A program made the position numbers and the translations under genes. DNA of 64,000 bases from Apostichopus japonicus (Eukaryota; Echinodermata; Holothuroidea; Aspidochirotida; Stichopodidae), in contig NC_092570.1 in the NCBI RefSeq assembly GCF_037975245.1, positions 3,754,001 to 3,818,000 of the forward strand. Direction: 5' to 3'. Below the pieces are notes generated by a model. The model did not search any database. It was not told the origin of the DNA and was given only the letters and a program-made list of their open reading frames with translations. Below, in pieces: positions 31,501-41,405 of the stretch. How positions within the stretch are numbered: position 1 is the first letter of the stretch; each line of letters begins with the position of its first letter.

Positions 31501-34500
31501 AATTTCCCAAGTAGTTTTCTATTTTTCAGTGACTTGCAATGGAATATGAACAGAAAAATGGACAAAATTATTTTATTTCTTTTCCTTTCGACAGCAACCA
31601 AGGTGACCACTCCACTCATTGATTTCTTGAAGAAAAAGAGAGTTGAAAGAATTGTAAGTGTAACTACAAATAGTCCGAATTTTGATCACAACACATCCAA
31701 ACACCCTCCTAGTAGACGTTTCCACCGAATGCTGATAAATGATTGACTAATTAAGGAATTAGATTTCATTCCCAATATTTTGTCAGCCAGACACTTTCCA
31801 TAGTAGCAGTAAACTATTATAAAACTTTTGACTGTCCCTGCATTATTTGAAAATGAAACTCATCAACGTTGTTAGACCATCACTCAGCAAGTCAAACTTG
31901 TCAGCATAAAACTTGAGAACATGTTTTTAACAACCTAAAATAACAATGATTTATTTATTGATCCTTTGTATAAATAGAATACTTTATTTAACCCTTTAGA
32001 TGAGGGTGGGATTAGTTTTTTAATTGCAAAAAAAGAAGATGATATAAATATACTTATATGTATGTATTTTTGAAATTGCAATGATTTGGAAAATCCAGAA
32101 CAGTGAAAAATCTTCCAGCCTCCTTAGGGATTGTACTATATATGTACACATATAACTGAAATTTAATGTCTCAGGGATGAATCGATTAAAGTGAAAATCA
32201 ATACAAATTATTTCACGTTAATATTTGTTAGTCATTTTTCTTGGCAATTATCTTCCTCTTCTTGTTAAGCTTAGAGGACACAATCTTGTTTCAAGTATTT
32301 ATGATAATAACTCAGTTTGCTGTTTGAAAATCAGCTTCTTGAACTTGATTAATGTGGCATCCCACTGTTACCTCTGGGTTAATGTGTGAAATACATATTT
32401 TTGTTTTTCTGTTCTGAAACATTTTCAATTGTCTAAAAAAAGTGTTTGTTCTCGATGAAATGCAGAAAGCCAGAGATAAAGCGAGAGAAGAGAGGAGACA
32501 GAAAGAGAAGGAACGGAAGAGACAGCGAGAGGAAGAAAAGAGACGGCAGGAGAAAGAGAGGAGGAAGAAGAAAGAGGAGAGAGAAAGACGGGACAAGGAC
32601 ATCAAACAGAAGAAAGAAGAAGCCGTCAAGTCAGACGGAGAGAAGAAGACGAGAGAACGAGAAAAGATTGTAAAAGAAGACGATAGGAGGAGAAGCAGAG
32701 AGGTGGAGAAGAGAGATTCTCAGATAAAGGTAATGAAACGTGTGAAAGGAAACAAAGTCTGTCATACAGACAGACAAATACAGTATAAATGCTATGATTT
32801 ATGAAATGATATTACAGCGTGATACTTTATGAGAGAGACTGAAAGCTATCACTGACAGGTGGTCAATATGCGAAATCACTCCTGTCACTCTTGTTCTTCC
32901 TGGTCACAGTTATTCTTAATGGTGTCAATGTGCTATCACTCCTGGTCACTCTGAGTTTATTCTGAATGGTGCTGAAGAAAACCTTTGAAATTTTGAAACT
33001 GTTGGCTCAAGTTACCTATTCTTGTTGCAATTTGACTACTCTTGAAGGGAACTCTGTGATACAGTGGGTCTTTATGGATCGTCTATCATAAAGTCAGCTG
33101 AAAGCCAATCAGGAAGGGTAGGGGTTTGTACTACCCTTTTGTTGGAACTAGTAGCAACACATACCAAAGTAGATTTGTACCCTATGTTATTAGGGGATGA
33201 GAGTTTTGGATGGGTGGGGGGGGGGGGGAGGTGGGGAATGCCAGCGTTACCTCATGGGAAATGATAACAATGTACAACTTTTTTCTTTTCTAAGACATAC
33301 CAAACCATACAAATGTAGCAACAGCATATAATCTTAATGTTATCTAAAGTTATCTCCCCCCACCTCATTCCCACTCAACTAGTGAAATTATATCAGAACA
33401 TTTACAGGCATAACATGACAATAATAGGACATTATGAAAGGTTTAACCCTGTATACCTGATTCCCCAGTGGCCATCCCACCTGCCTCATGCAATGAACCT
33501 AGATAGTGTACAACCTGTAATTTCCAAGACATATCAAATTTTATGTAGCAAATAGGGCTACATTGCACTGATATATTATAATATTAGTTTCAAATAAATC
33601 AAATTGTAAAGTATGTTTTTGTGCCCCAGACAACCTGCTTTATCTACATATGCCAATGTTTGTACAGATTATGACCAAGCAACTGAGGTGACTAAATCCA
33701 GATATATCCAGACATATTTCTTCAAGTTGTTGTCATCTATAATTTTCTCTTTTAATAGCTTTTAAAGAAGACTGACAAGGATTATAAAGCTGATTCTGAC
33801 GACAGAAGCAGAGATCCAGGGAGAGGAGGAAGGGACGCTGATCAAACTAGGTGAGCTTCTCAGATGACAGATATAATTATAAATTAGTTTGTATGAAAAT
33901 TATTTAATTCATATTTTCATCATCCTTAAAATCAAGTGACATGGATGATCGTTGTAACTGTAAACAATGCATCCAACTAATATTTTTTTTGTAAGAATTG
34001 AGGCATTCCAGAAAAAATTACAGAGGGAGGGGAGGGAGGGGAGGGAGGTGAGGGGGAGGGAAGGGAAGGGAGGGAGGGAAAGGGGGAGGGAGGTAAGGTA
34101 GGAGGGAGGGGAGGGTCAGATGTTTCACTTGGCGAGCATGTAAGTGAACATGCATTACAGAGAGAGTATCAACATTTGACAGTTTTCTGTCAGTATTATT
34201 CAATATATGGGCATAGTTAAAGCGGCAACTGAGTTAATAGTGAAAGTTAATGATGATTTTTGGCAATCCAGAGAGCAACATCCAAACATAATGTCTTGAA
34301 ATAGTACTTACAGTACTCAAAATGTGTCAGTTTTAGTCAGAGATGTCGTAAATTTGCTTTTCGATTGGCGTTTGGGTCAATCATTTTATTCATTTATTAT
34401 TATTATTATTATTATTATGATTATTATTATTATTATTATCATTTATCATTATTATTATATAACTGATAGAGAGAAGTCCCCTTATCACAAAGACCAATTT

Positions 34501-36537
34501 TGAGTGGTTGGGTTAACTCCTCCTTAAACGCATCACTCTTTGAGTACTTTCTAAATATTTCAAGGTGATGATGTTATTAACAAAGTTGTTTAGACAATTG
34601 TATGGTGTCCTATCTGCATATCTGCAAGTTGTTTCTTGTACTTTAAACTGATGACTTTTAAGTGCATGACCATTGTGTAGTTTTGGATTCATTTACGTTC
34701 TTATTTCTTTAAGTAAAACCAAAACTGTTTTGGTACATTCACTGATAATTATACCGAGCTGTACTTTAAAAGGACTTCTTTTTAAACAATTACATGTTTG
34801 ATCTGAATGCAAGATAAGTCTCTTATTATTAAGAGATAAAGAAATTCTCAGCTCAAATGTTTAGCATTTAGTCAGCATTTTCCTTGAATTCTTTTCATAA
34901 TATTTATGATTTCCACTAAATTTCGTAAACAGAAGAAAACCGGAAAATGTCAGACAGCAAGAGAGTTCCTCACGAGATAAAGACCAATCGTCAGGAGGGA
35001 GAGACAGAAATGCTTACTCCAAGTCCATCAATGATAAGAGGAAGCCACCTGGCCGGGAAGGGAAAGATAAAGATTGGGACAGATACCGAGACAGGGGTGG
35101 AGGAAGGGACCGTTACGGTGACAGAGAGAGGGATCGCAGACAGCCATCAAAGACATCCTCCCAAGAGAGCTTACAGAGGGCCGGTAAACCAAGGAGTGAT
35201 GGCAACGATGAGAGGCAGAGAGACAGGGATGAGAGAAAGGGCGATAAGCGAGACGAGAGGTCAGTAGGCAGGGGGGACACGAGAGGCGAAAGAGATGCTA
35301 AGGATGCAGGAAGGAAGACAACTCTAGAGTCGAAGAAAGAAGAGGAGAAGGAGATGAGAAGAGATGACAAATCTAAGATCAGAAATAAGGTAGAAATTTC
35401 AATTTTTTTTTTTTTTTGGGGGGAAAAGAATATGAAGAATGTGAACCAAGGAAAGCAAAGTAAAAATATTTTAAGTGCTTGAAATAGCCAATAAAGTGAT
35501 GAATATGGTGTGAAATGTATTCAAGATTTTGTGCAGACCAATTGAAATTATCTGTACACAAAGTACTCTTCAGATTTATGTAACCTGTTTTGATGGTAGG
35601 GGTGCTTTAAATGGCACCCAGATCAATAAATTCAACTAAATGATGAATTTTTACTATGGTTCTTTTTGTACAACGCATTTAAAAATCTGTGGTACTGGAG
35701 GACATATGCTGTCATTATCAATACTATCCCTCTCCCCTCCCTCCCTAACCTCCACCCATAAACAGCACCCTCTTCCATCAACCCAAGACCCCTCCCCCTC
35801 TCACTCCAACTGGCAGGGATTTATATATATATCACTATTTTCCGCTTCAGTGATCATACAATAACCAAAAGTTATTTGGATAATACAATTGACTACGAAA
35901 TAGTTAAAACAAGTTTTGATGATAAAATTAGTTGTTATTATAAATGAATTTAATAATTCACTCCATATGAACCTACCAGATTTCCAATTTTTGATCAATT
36001 GTGCAGATGTTGTCTGCCAAACTTAAGTCTAAACTTAAGTAATTACAAGTATCCTTTATGCAATCTCAAACTTCACCCATTTTCACTCAGGATCGTCCTG
36101 ACATGGCTCGTTACCAACCGGGTCAAAGGTCGTGGAGCGCTAGGACAACCAAAAAGGAGGAGGGCTCAAATTCGGCTCAAACCTCCCCGACTTCAAGTGA
36201 GGGCGACAAACCCAAGACAGAGGAGAAGAAACCAGAGACCTCTACCCAGAAGACTCCCGTCGCTGGAGATGGGAGGAAAGTGGAAGAAAAGAGACCGACA
36301 GCTGCCAAAAAATTTGATTCCCAGGTGCGAAGTAACAGCGCACGCTCTTCGGCCCCAAAGGAGGAAGTCAGAGGCAAGCCAGAACAAAAGTCTGTGGATC
36401 GAAACAGAGAAAGGGGAGTGGGGAGGGGATACAGAGAGGAACGTTCCAATCGTAGGAGGAAAGCAGAAGAGGCGAGAAATGTGAAGGGACCAGAGAAGGA
36501 GACATCTCTTAATACTGATGAAGTAAATAAAACTTGA
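28479..36537 (+). CDS. UPF3: UPF3 (regulator of nonsense transcripts 3), complete 10-exon gene
   Basis: UPF3 links the exon-junction complex to UPF2/UPF1 in nonsense-mediated mRNA decay and shuttles between nucleus and cytoplasm. The ten exons below join without a stop to 608 residues, longer than human UPF3B (about 480). Residues about 30-125 form the RRM-like UPF2-binding domain: VVIRCLPPTLTEEEF, CSRAYINFLKQSDVVNFRDK, YPAVVELAPYQKIPK. The DEDYQKFLEVLNAE and TTPLIDFLKKKR segments follow. A highly charged helix (190-277), an IKLLKK segment shared with vertebrate UPF3B, an Arg/Asp-rich region and finally the EJC-binding motif IRNK-DRPDMARYQPG complete it. The start is the first ATG after a stop-containing leader. 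The UPF3A/UPF3B split is a vertebrate event, so a single UPF3 is expected. Confidence 0.95.
28957..29063 (+). CDS. UPF3: UPF3 exon 2 (start of RRM-like domain)
   Basis: The acceptor is tttaacaag and the donor is TTCCAG|gtgaga, phase 0 to 2. It encodes VVIRCLPPTLTEEEFLKLVE and PLTGHDFFNFFNADS, the first beta strand and helix of the UPF3 domain. Confidence 0.93.
29597..29703 (+). CDS. UPF3: UPF3 exon 3
   Basis: The acceptor is tatacgcag and the donor is CCAATG|gtgagg, phase 2 to 1. It encodes CSRAYINFLKQSDVVNFRDK and WDGFPFKDTN, the central part of the RRM-like fold. Confidence 0.94.
30132..30230 (+). CDS. UPF3: UPF3 exon 4
   Basis: The acceptor is ctttatatag and the donor is GAAGAAG|gtaata, phase 1-1. 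It encodes KEYPAVVELAPYQKIPKRSN and RKPDPRCGTIEE, equivalent to the EYPAIVEFAPFQK and GTID segments of the family. Confidence 0.94.
30936..31043 (+). CDS. UPF3: UPF3 exon 5
   Basis: The acceptor is ttctctag and the donor is GCTA|gtgagt, phase 1-1. It encodes DEDYQKFLEVLNAEIEPLPS then EAYLEELEAKQRAAA, matching the family's D-PEYRKFLE segment. The frame stays open into the following intron up to 31,228, so retention would add sequence rather than stop at once. Confidence 0.93.
31595..31653 (+). CDS. UPF3: UPF3 exon 6
   Basis: This small 59-nt exon has acceptor ctttcgacag and donor AGAATT|gtaagt, phase 1 to 0. It encodes TTKVTTPLIDFLKKKRVERI, matching the TTPLLSFLK motif of vertebrate UPF3. Confidence 0.93.
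32466..32729 (+). CDS. UPF3: UPF3 exon 7 (charged helix)
   Basis: The exon is 88 codons, phase 0-0, with acceptor gatgaaatgcag and donor ATAAAG|gtaatg. It is almost only K, R, E, D and Q (for example RQREEEKRRQEKERRKKK), a probable long single charged helix. It ends SQIK, which joins LLKK in exon 8. Confidence 0.93.
33759..33850 (+). CDS. UPF3: UPF3 exon 8
   Basis: The exon is 92 nt, phase 0 to 2, with acceptor cttttaatag and donor ACTAG|gtgagc. It encodes LLKKTDKDYKADSDDRSRDP then GRGGRDADQT. Together with the end of exon 7 it recreates IKLLKK of vertebrate UPF3B. Confidence 0.88.
34021..34111 (+). repeat. G-rich (GGGAGG)n tract in UPF3 intron 8
   Basis: About 90 nt of almost only G and A contain many GGG runs separated by single A or short spacers. 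The transcribed strand copy could form RNA G-quadruplexes. It starts 171 nt after the exon 8 donor. Confidence 0.85.
34397..34458. repeat. (ATT)n microsatellite
   Basis: Interrupted ATT repeats in UPF3 intron 8. Confidence 0.9.
34933..35389 (+). CDS. UPF3: UPF3 exon 9 (Arg/Asp-rich region)
   Basis: The exon is 457 nt, phase 2 to 0, with acceptor ttcgtaaacag and donor AATAAG|gtagaa. It is rich in RD, RE and RG pairs (for example DWDRYRDRGGGRDRYGDRER) and ends SKIRNK. Those last residues are the first half of the EJC-binding motif. An in-frame ATG would not be needed because the frame enters from exon 8. Confidence 0.9.
36091..36537 (+). CDS. UPF3: UPF3 exon 10 with EJC-binding motif and stop
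   Basis: The acceptor is ttttcactcag. It encodes DRPDMARYQPGQRSWSAR, the second half of the EJC-binding motif (vertebrate pattern RNKDRPAMQLYQPG). A charged, Ser/Thr/Lys-rich tail follows to TGA at 36,535. The tail (about 130 residues) is longer than in vertebrates and low-complexity. Confidence 0.93.
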   Translation, partial: DRPDMARYQPGQRSWSARTTKKEEGSNSAQTSPTSSEGDKPKTEEKKPETSTQKTPVAGDGRKVEEKRPTAAKKFDSQVRSNSARSSAPKEEVRGKPEQKSVDRNRERGVGRGYREERSNRRRKAEEARNVKGPEKETSLNTDEVNKT

Positions 36538-36553
36538 TGATGGAGGTCTTGGA

Positions 36554-36559
36554 AATAAA
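36554..36559 (+). terminator. UPF3 poly-A signal (candidate)
   Basis: AATAAA lies 17 nt after the stop codon, within 'ggaaataaaatatt'. If used, the 3' UTR is very short. Another AATAAA overlaps the last codons. Confidence 0.5.
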
Positions 36560-38616
36560 ATATTTTGAGAAGAAGAAGAACAAATACTGGTCATCTTGTT
36601 GATAGGTCTATGGCAGTGTGTCCAGACAAATTCAGCTGCAATCAACGTTAACTTATGCTACGATTTAATACAAGTAAGAAACGGAAACAGCTTTTCAGAG
36701 CTGCTCTTGTGATATAACATCTCTCATAGATTTGAAAGACATATGTTAATATATAATTTATACTAAGTGTCTGAAGATGTAACATTTGAGAAACAGTGCT
36801 GTGTCAATGAAAACCAGTTTTCTGTCAGTGTTTGAGGACTTGATCGTAATTTTGACATTTAATTTGAACTCTGTACTTTGTGTTAGTATTTACAAACAAT
36901 TGGAACTGATTGTCCTGTGAAACAGAAACAAAAGTATAACAGACACAAAAGTAGGAAACAGATCCAAAGTATTGACTCTATGATCATACTATGTAGATGT
37001 AATAAAAATGGATATTATTGGAAAGATGTTTCAATGTCCACAAGTCTAATATCTGCTTACCAGTGTACATTTATACACAAAATTTTATACGGAAATTTCT
37101 TTTAAAGACATGATGAAGTGAAACTGGTTAAAAATTTAAGAAGAGAAAGTGCAGATAAACTCATAGGTGTGTCTAATATTATCATTGCCAATTTTGTTTC
37201 TGAGATATAAAGTTCTGAAATTTATTATTCTTTGTATGCGTGAAAGCACATTTCACTGTATTTGTGGTGTCACATTTGGACAACACATCAGACTAGCTTG
37301 ATTTTTCTGTGACTGCACTGCATTCTTCCAAACAAACTGAATACTTTTGAATATTGAACACATCAGCAAGAAGCTTTCTACTAGAAAAATTAAACTTGAA
37401 ATCTGCAAAAAAAATGTTGTTTTTTATTATGACCAGCTGTAGACATACTGAGGAAATTGTTCAATGAGAAGTATATCTCACCTGTCACTTGAACCAATAG
37501 TGGTCCATACACTTGAGCAATAAATGCCAATCATCCATATTTGCAGTACTTGAAATGAGAATCAAGACTAATATGTCATATTTTTCTTAGATATTTCATG
37601 CCTTATTGTACAAAGTTCAGACCATATAGATGACACTGTTCAAGGTGAAAGTGCTTTACAAGAATATCAATATGCTGTTGATAAGTCGCTCTCAAAGAAC
37701 ACAGCGAAAAGAGCTGAACAAAAACTAGCAGAAATCAATATATTATTTCAACTCTCACACAAAATCTGACGTTATGTTTAAAATTGAAAATGCCTTTAAA
37801 GAGGTGGGAATTTAATCCTAAATCTGACAAATAAGTCTAAATAATAATAGTAATATATTAAAATAAAGTTAGAATTATGATGTGCCAAAGTCCACCTTTG
37901 CAGAACGTTCAAGGCGTCGAGAAAATAACATTAATACACAGACGAAAGAAATAGAAGAATTAAGAATGGTCGTCAAAATCCTTACTCATTAATTAACTTG
38001 TGAACTTCTTGGTAAAAGTACTGATACAAATGTAAAGCTGACGAGATGAGCTAATATCTCGAAATTATAAAATTCCGGTCTTCAAATCTGCATACTTTCT
38101 GATACAAATACGCCTACAACCCTTCTACTGAAGATGACCTAATTCAACATGATGAAGAAAAAGCATTACTCTTTCAAAACTTGTTTACAAGTTTTCTTGT
38201 CAGCTTTCTGTATATCACTAGCCAGCAGAAACGTGACGCAACTTCTTTCCTCACATGAAAACCTGTTCAATGATAAATAATGCAAAGACTGACACTATCT
38301 CAAAGAAAATTACTATACGGGCAATTTACTAAATTGGTTACAAAATGTTTATCTATCGGCCTTGTAAATGTTCAAACGTTATTGGGATACCCCGTAGTAT
38401 GCAAGCAATCTAAGCCTCGTTTAAGTATGTCACGTCCATGCAGTTTCGTCGAATGCCAGATAAGGCCACATACGGTTTAACCTTGAACTATGTTGTCACC
38501 GGTCCCCCATGTGGAAGTCTTCATGTTTCCTTCATTTTTATTTATAAAACAAAAATACATTATTCTTTACATCGTATTCCCCGGACCCCCTGATTGATGC
38601 ATGGCTCCGGCGTTTT
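36560..38616. other. Downstream of UPF3, no gene recognised
   Basis: AT-rich. Two short stop-bounded frames without ATG (37,590-37,769 and 37,904-37,992) have protein-like composition and AG before them, and may be decayed mobile-element sequence. Confidence 0.4.
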
Positions 38617-38626
38617 GTCGCCCTGA

Positions 38627-38918
38627 GGCGTGTAGCCAGGAATTTGCAAAGGGAGGGGCGAAGCTATAAGCAAACTATCAAAGCCGTAGATTCTGCATTG
38701 AAAACTATCTAAGCGTAGCGCCACCATAAGTTGGCGCGAAGCGTACAAGAAAATTTGGCTGAAAATGCCTCCCAGTTCGCTGGAAATGGCACTTCCCAGG
38801 CCTTGCAAGTTGCATCTAAGCTTGAAATTACTAGCGATGTCATAAAACATACACAAATTATGCTCAAGGGGGTGGGGCAGTCGCTCCATCGCCCCCCTCC
38901 CCTTGGCTACGGCGTTGT
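38627..38918 (-). mobile_element. Mutator-like MITE, copy 2
   Basis: This is the reverse-oriented relative of the 9,800 element. It shares 'cacttcccaggccttgcaag', 'gcgtagcgcc' and 'ttggcgcgaagcgtacaaga' with copy 3. It is flanked by GTCGCCCTGA (38,617-38,626) and GTCGCGCTGA (38,919-38,928), a 10-bp duplication with one change. Confidence 0.75.
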
Positions 38919-38928
38919 GTCGCGCTGA

Positions 38929-40794
38929 TACCCTCTCATCAGTTCTAAATCTATCTAAATCAGTCGTAATTTGCGAAATTATTACAGAGTAAATAACGCT
39001 GAACATTTTGTGTATTAGTGAATTAAAATGTAATGAGCGCTGCTTCATTCTCAACCACCCATGTTCGTAAAATGATTTTATCGTTGTAGCGATTTTTGGG
39101 GGACTAAGCCTGAGGTTTCAGATGGTTTCTTCATGGGAAGCAGATATCTCTCACCCTCGAACGATCGAGTTTTTGCAAACCAAATTTATTGCAAATATGT
39201 AGCCTTTTTAGAGGGAGCTGTTGGGGTTAAGGAAATTCTACTTAAATTTGGACAAAGAAGCGACAAATACATCCACGACCACATAAAAACATGATGCACG
39301 ATCAATCACAACCAACTGAATTGCATTTTTTGAAAACTCCCCATTTCTTTTGACATATTTTATTTTTGAATCTCTTCGGGCATCGAACCAAAACCGGACA
39401 TTTTAATAGAACTTAATTGACGATGAAAAACGTTTGTTTGCGTATTGTACTCGGTCAGTATCGCGCTCGATCGGTGATCCATTTTGGGTTAAACATTTGG
39501 CCTACACCACGAGAGAAGACAGTCATCTTGGGATTGAGGGCGGGCTGTACTTGGGCCCTATTTAGAACTGGTTCAACAAAAATTCGAGTACCACGTGGGG
39601 CCCAATAAACTAGGCAACCTATAATGACATATAGCACGCGTATTCATTTTTATTCAGCCAGGTGAAACCCCATTATTTGAGCGCCAACTGGATACGATGA
39701 CTGATGGCTCCTCGCCAAGCTTGAATGTTCACGAGCTAAAGTAATGACAATGGTGCCATTCATAACACTGTCATTATTAGCTACTTTTGGAGCTGAAGTC
39801 TGAGAATTTTTTTTAAAAATTGAAAGCAGCTCCGTAGGGACGATGTACGCTAAATTTCCCCCATTTCTTATCAGCTGACAAAATTTTGTAAATTGATGTT
39901 ACGGACTTTTTTTACACCTACGCATGAGCGGACACTTCAGTCTGTAAACTTTTCAATATCATTGGCCAAGTGGCGATAACATGAAAGAATTTAATCTGTG
40001 GCCGGTATAGGTCGCAGTGTATCGGAGAACGCAGTGCCCAAAGTTTCGCCATATTTTCATTCAGACTCTTTCCACTCAACAAATTAGACTTCTGCTTCAG
40101 TCTCGTCTTCTGGGTAGTTAGCAAATAACGTTCACTAAATTGTATATCTAATTGGCATGAAAAGAAGATGCTCTCGTGCAGTTCAATGGCCATTTTTTCG
40201 TGTTGTAGTGGACTCCACGATTGGATTGATAAGAGCAAACATACTCCCGCTAAATTCAGATAAGTATTAACAGAAGTGTGAGGAATGTGTTTTAGTTGAT
40301 GCTATGACTCAACATGAGCTCTCATAGCTCCTACAGAGTTACTCCGAGGAGAAGTTTGGAAATAACTCTTCTAATGCTGTACATGACCACTGCATTCTTT
40401 TCAGGGTGCAGTACAAGTTGCCAGCCAGAGTACATCATTGATATATTTCGTCGGTAAGAGTTCATGAAATTTGTAGACAGGAAATACTGTAGTAGAAAAT
40501 CTTACCATTCCCTGGTAATGAAACGAAACCAGCTGTTTTAATTTCCAGTTTAGGCTTCGTCGTTACTTGCTTTGACAAGTCAATCGATATATCTTCTCAC
40601 ATGAAGACAGATCTGCGCACGAACCACTGAACTCTTTCAACAGAGAACATCGAACTAAATGTACCATGCTCTGGGTGTGACGTAATTCTGTAATTAGGCT
40701 TAAAAGGCAAAGCTGCTAAATTCTTGAACTATGAAGTGCAGGTGACGCCGTTTGCTAAAATGGCAAATAGAAGAGGTGCATTCCAAAAAAGCAA
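38929..40794. other. Stretch with no supported gene
   Basis: Slightly more GC-rich than its surroundings at 39,400-40,450. A minus frame starting ATGGCCATTGAACTGCAC (about 40,190) has a fair start context, but no splice partner was found. Confidence 0.4.
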
Positions 40795-40799
40795 GGTGA

Positions 40800-40912
40800 T
40801 GAAGGTAACTGAGTAGATCGGGACCAATCTCGACAAAGCAGGAGTTTAGTGAACCCGGGCCTCCCGTTTTATATGCGGACACCCTAACCACTAGGCTATG
40901 AACACTGATTGT
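40800..40912 (-). mobile_element. tRNA-derived SINE head
   Basis: On the minus strand, AGCCTAGTGGTTAGGGTG (A box) is followed about 35 nt later by GCCCGGGTTCACTAAACTCC (B box). Clear tRNA-like promoter spacing. The body and tail were not delimited. Confidence 0.6.
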
Positions 40913-41246
40913 ATGTCCAGAGGTTCGAAACCGGTAAGGAAGGTCGTAATTCCACTGTAGGCGTTTGTCACCTGTAATCGAACAATACTTGTTCTGTTTT
41001 TGGTGACATATTACTTATTTCAGACGCCGTTCGGTGCTTTGAGGTATGTGAAAATTCTTCTGAATAATATTTGCCAGTGATGGGAGGCCAAGGCGGAATT
41101 CAGTAACCAATGGTACCATTTTGTAACTTTTTCAAAAGAACCCCGAAAAAATAGTCTGTTGACAAGGTGTTGTGGCAGTTCTTTTGTGCGAGAATTACTG
41201 AAGAAGAGCTAATTTGATATATGTAGATATGAAGATATGAAGATAT

Positions 41247-41309
<63 letters not shown>

Positions 41310-41405
41310 CATATATATATATATAGGCTATATATATATATAGGCTATATATATATAGGCTATATATATATAGGCTATATATATATAGGCTATATATATA
41401 TATAT
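41247..41405. repeat. (AC)n then (AT)n, with a 15-bp GGC-TATA minisatellite
   Basis: (AC)12 is followed by (AT)n. From 41,326 the tract is interrupted by GGC at 17, 15, 15 and 15-nt steps, giving the unit GGCTATATATATATA. Confidence 0.95.

Noticed and set aside
32446-32673. Second plus frame of Arg/Lys-rich sequence in UPF3 exon 7
   Set aside because: Out-of-frame reading of the same purine-rich DNA. Only the frame with phase 0-0 joins exons 6 and 8.
34018-34203. Minus frame of Leu/Pro repeats
   Set aside because: Translation of the G-rich intronic tract on the opposite strand.
36193-36645. 150-codon minus frame opposite UPF3 exon 10, and a 161-codon plus frame in another phase
   Set aside because: Shadows of the real exon. 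They have no conserved motif, while the chosen frame carries the EJC-binding motif.
38560-39054. 164-codon minus frame, and similar frames at 9,905-10,213 and 63,546-63,755
   Set aside because: They share peptides such as CNLQGLGSAISS because they lie in the same MITE family. The frames are not intact between copies and show no protein-like conservation.
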